Assembly: GCA_905214925.1 (NCBI GenBank)
Contig: CAJMOB010000013.1
Span: 1-64,000, forward strand
Length of the DNA: 64,000 nt
Direction: 5' to 3'
Source: Scybalomonas sp905214925
GTDB lineage: Bacteria; Bacillota; Clostridia; Lachnospirales; Lachnospiraceae
A program made the position numbers and the translations under genes. The notes below the pieces were generated by a model. That model saw only the letters and a list, made by a program, of their open reading frames with translations, did no database searches and was not told the origin of the DNA. Positions 61,744-64,000 of the stretch are shown in pieces (the first letter of the stretch is position 1; the number at the start of each line of letters is the position of its first letter).

Positions 61744-63681
61744 ATGGAATGGAATATAGTGCCAGAATTTGAGGCTCTAGTCATCCTAGCAATTATATGG
61801 GTTTATTCTAGGAAAGGTAGTAATTTACCTGTTTTAAGAAATAAAATGTTCCAGGCATGTATTATCATTACGTTTATTGGAATTTCTAGTAATATTCTTT
61901 CTACTTTAATGATTTATAATTATGCTGTGATTCCAATGTGGCTTACATGGCTTATTACTATGATTTATTTTCTTTTTACACCGCTGATGGGCTTTATTTA
62001 TTTTGGATATGTGATTTCTGTCATTTATGGAAAAATAGATGAAATAAAAAAAGTGGTCCATATTACAACAATACCATCACTCATTTATGTATTACTTATA
62101 ATACAAAATATATTTGGTGGACATATCTTTCGGATTACATTAGAAGATGGATATGTAAGAGGTAACTGGATTTTAGTTACATACTTAGTTGTTTACTTTT
62201 ATTGTATTGCAAGTGTCATTATCGTTATCTATAATCGTAAGAAAATTGGTGGAAAGACAGCATCTATATTAGTAAGTTTTCCTATTATAGGATCTGTCAT
62301 TGTAATTATCCAACAATTTTTTTCTAATATTATTTTATCAGGTTTTGCATCAAGCTGTTCTTTATTAATTATTTACTTATATTTACAAAACAAGCAGATC
62401 TATATTGATTATTTAACAAGAATACCAAATCGTTGGGAATTACTCAGTATGTTGGACGTGTTATTACAGCGTTCAGGGAAAGAAAAGAAGTTTTGTCTAC
62501 TTGTTATTTCTCTAAGAGGTTTTAAACATATTAATGATATGTTTGGACAGCATACAGGTGATCTTGTTTTACAAGAGTTTAGTCAATTTTTATGTGAAAT
62601 TGCACCAAAAGATAGTGTTTATCGCTTTAATGGAGATGAATTTGCTATTTTATATTCCAACGGTAAAGAGGCAGGAATACGATATCTGATTAAAAAGATA
62701 CAAAAACGAATGGAAGGGATATGGTACATCCGTGGATACGAGTGTAAGTTATCGAGCGCGATTGGAATTGTAGAGCAGAAACAGGAAAATCAAACGTTAG
62801 AATCCCTTGTACAATCGGTGGAATATGCAGTAACTGAGGCGAAGAATAAAAAAGATACTTACATTTGTTATTGCGATGAAAAGACGTTATAGCAATTAAT
62901 AAGAAAGAAACAGGTTATTCAAGTTTTAAGGGAAAAGTTAGAAGATAAAAGTTTTGAAATGTATTATCAACCGATTTATGCTGTGGAAGAAGAAAAGTTT
63001 TTATATGCGGAATCATTAATGAGAATGAATGATACTCCAATTGGTCCAATTTATCCATCGGAGTTTATTCCAATTGCAGAGGAGACAGGAATTATTATTG
63101 AAATGACTTATGTCATTTTGGATAAGGTTTGTAAATTTGTAAAAAAACTATTAGAGGAAGGGATAGAGATCAATTCTGTTCATGTTAATTTTTCTGCAAT
63201 TCAATTTTCACAGTTTAATTTAGACGAAAAAGTAATTGATATTATTAAGAAAAATGGAATTCCAAACAACAGCATAAAAATAGAATTTACAGAAAGTGCA
63301 TTAGCGGAGAGCACAGAAATAGTTACCAAGTTTGCATTAAATATGAAACAACAAGGAATTAAAATGGGACTTGATGATTTTGGAACTGGATATTCCAATA
63401 TTGCTACTGTGTTGAAGATTCCATTTAATGCTATTAAATTGGATAAAAGTCTTGTTTGGGCAGCAATGGAAAATAAAAATTCTAGATTATCAATGAAAAA
63501 TTTAATGAGAGCCTTTAAAGATTTAGGAATGCAAGTAGTAGCAGAAGGTGTGGAAACGGAAGAACAAAGACAATTAGTATGTGATTTTGGTGTGGATCAA
63601 ATCCAAGGTTATTATTATTCAAAGCCATTGTCTGAGGAACAAGCATTGGAATTTTTTAAACAACAAAAGAAAAAAGTATAA
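61744..63681 (+). pseudogene. GGDEF-EAL membrane protein interrupted by one in-frame TAG
   Basis: One frame of 645 codons encodes about seven membrane helices (residues 1-210), a GGDEF domain and an EAL domain, but TAG at 62890-62892 splits it between the two. The GGDEF domain is degenerate: RFNGDEF replaces GGDEF (about residue 297) and ISLRGFKHIND lacks the metal Asp. The EAL domain looks intact: AESLMRM, IEFTES, DDFGTGYSN, KLDKSLV and EGVE. The second half could start at an ATG at 62959, though without a clear ribosome site. The context TAG-CAA-TTA is notable. Recent mutation or readthrough are both possible. Confidence 0.85.
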
Positions 63682-63994
63682 AGTATACAGTAGTGGGAAG
63701 TGTACTTCACAACATTCAAGAAAAATGAATCAATTAAGAATTGTTATGATGACATCTCCTAATATATTTTAAGTGGCTAAAAGTAGATATTCCTGTTTTT
63801 AGCCATTTTTAAGTTCATTGGGATTAAAACAATATTTAGACAAGCTACTATCCAATAGGAGACGGTACGAGAAAAATAAGGCGTTGTTATGATGAGAACA
63901 GGAAAGAAGTGAAATAAGGGAGTATTTTTTGAAAGAAAAATAGGTTTAAATAACAGGCTATGGAGTGGAAAAGAAATAGGATTAGGAGGATGTT
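63682..63994. other. Intergenic region before the next gene
   Basis: The 313 nt hold a terminator (63774-63810) and then an A-rich leader ending in AGGAGG (63984-63989). No gene is recognised. Confidence 0.6.
63774..63810 (+). terminator. Terminator after GGDEF-EAL
   Basis: TGGCTAAAA (63774-63782) pairs perfectly with TTTTAGCCA (63797-63805), followed by T5. Confidence 0.88.
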
Positions 63995-64000
63995 ATGCCA
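63995..64000 (+). CDS. Start of the next gene, cut by window edge
   Basis: ATG at 63995 follows AGGAGG (63984-63989) at good distance. Only Met-Pro is visible; the product cannot be named. Confidence 0.6.

Noticed and set aside
15207..62892. Genome-wide UAG recoding
   Set aside because: Many intact genes (for example rex, mazF, alpha-type GNATs and S51) end naturally at TAG at the family C-terminus, so TAG is a working stop.
1..64000. CRISPR array, T-box or common riboswitches
   Set aside because: No regularly spaced direct repeats and no T-box (GGTGGNACCGCG) or recognisable riboswitch cores were seen by eye.

Overview
The window reads as a chromosomal stretch of a low-GC, anaerobic, probably spore-forming Firmicute, most like the Lachnospiraceae/Clostridia. 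The basis is strong A+T bias, AGGAGG ribosome binding sites, TTGACA/TATAAT promoters, Rex, a Rrf2-iscS-iscU cluster followed by mnmA, a SpoVB-type flippase, NADP-type glutamate dehydrogenase, and the presence of both phosphorylating (Gap) and non-phosphorylating (GapN) glyceraldehyde-3-phosphate dehydrogenases. The assignment is inference from gene content and composition; no search was run.

Layout. 1-11.5 kb is core: a 5'-truncated DRE-TIM condensing enzyme, an ABC-F ATPase, the run rex-acpS-nnr-alr-mazF, a CBS/CorC protein, yebC, a YugP-like membrane peptidase, an RlmH with a missing tail, and an XRE regulator fused to a desulfoferrodoxin-like module. 11.6-42.6 kb is accessory: a VWA protein, a ferritin-like protein, many GNAT acetyltransferases, small membrane proteins, a nucleoside phosphorylase, GapN, two alpha/beta hydrolases, a TetR-controlled CruF-like operon, a GT2-GtrA/phosphodiester-glycosidase operon, an Fe-S flavoprotein, an S51 peptidase with two decayed partial copies, a degenerate protein kinase, a RecB/HsdR-type nuclease and a second RlmH-like gene. 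At least ten gene remnants or truncated genes lie here (GNAT x2, Nudix, radical SAM, RibD-C, KptA, S51 x2, a small conserved protein, a shortened kinase). 42.7-64 kb is core again: tRNA-Arg(CCG), gdhA, degV-rluF-ligA, a SpoVB-like flippase, iscR-iscS-iscU, mnmA with a DsrE-like partner, a PHP phosphatase, a Na/Pi cotransporter behind a PhoP-type box, gap-pgk-tpiA, and a GGDEF-EAL gene cut by one amber codon.

How it fits together. The glycolytic block, GapN and gdhA handle carbon flow and reductant, with Rex as a likely NADH sensor. The isc genes, MnmA and the DsrE-like protein form a sulfur-handling region. Most intriguing signals: (a) the same inverted repeat, CTACG-N3-CGTAG, sits at the same place next to the -35 box of two minus-strand promoters 23 kb apart, one for the HTH-desulfoferrodoxin regulator and one for the Fe-S flavoprotein, suggesting a small redox regulon; (b) a DsrE-like protein with an extra N-terminal domain directly after mnmA; (c) two RlmH-like genes whose defects are complementary; (d) a repeated promoter/leader module in front of accessory genes; (e) three perfectly phased 11-bp TTTAC repeats before the phosphate transporter; (f) the UAG of the GGDEF-EAL gene lies in the context UAG-CAA-UUA.
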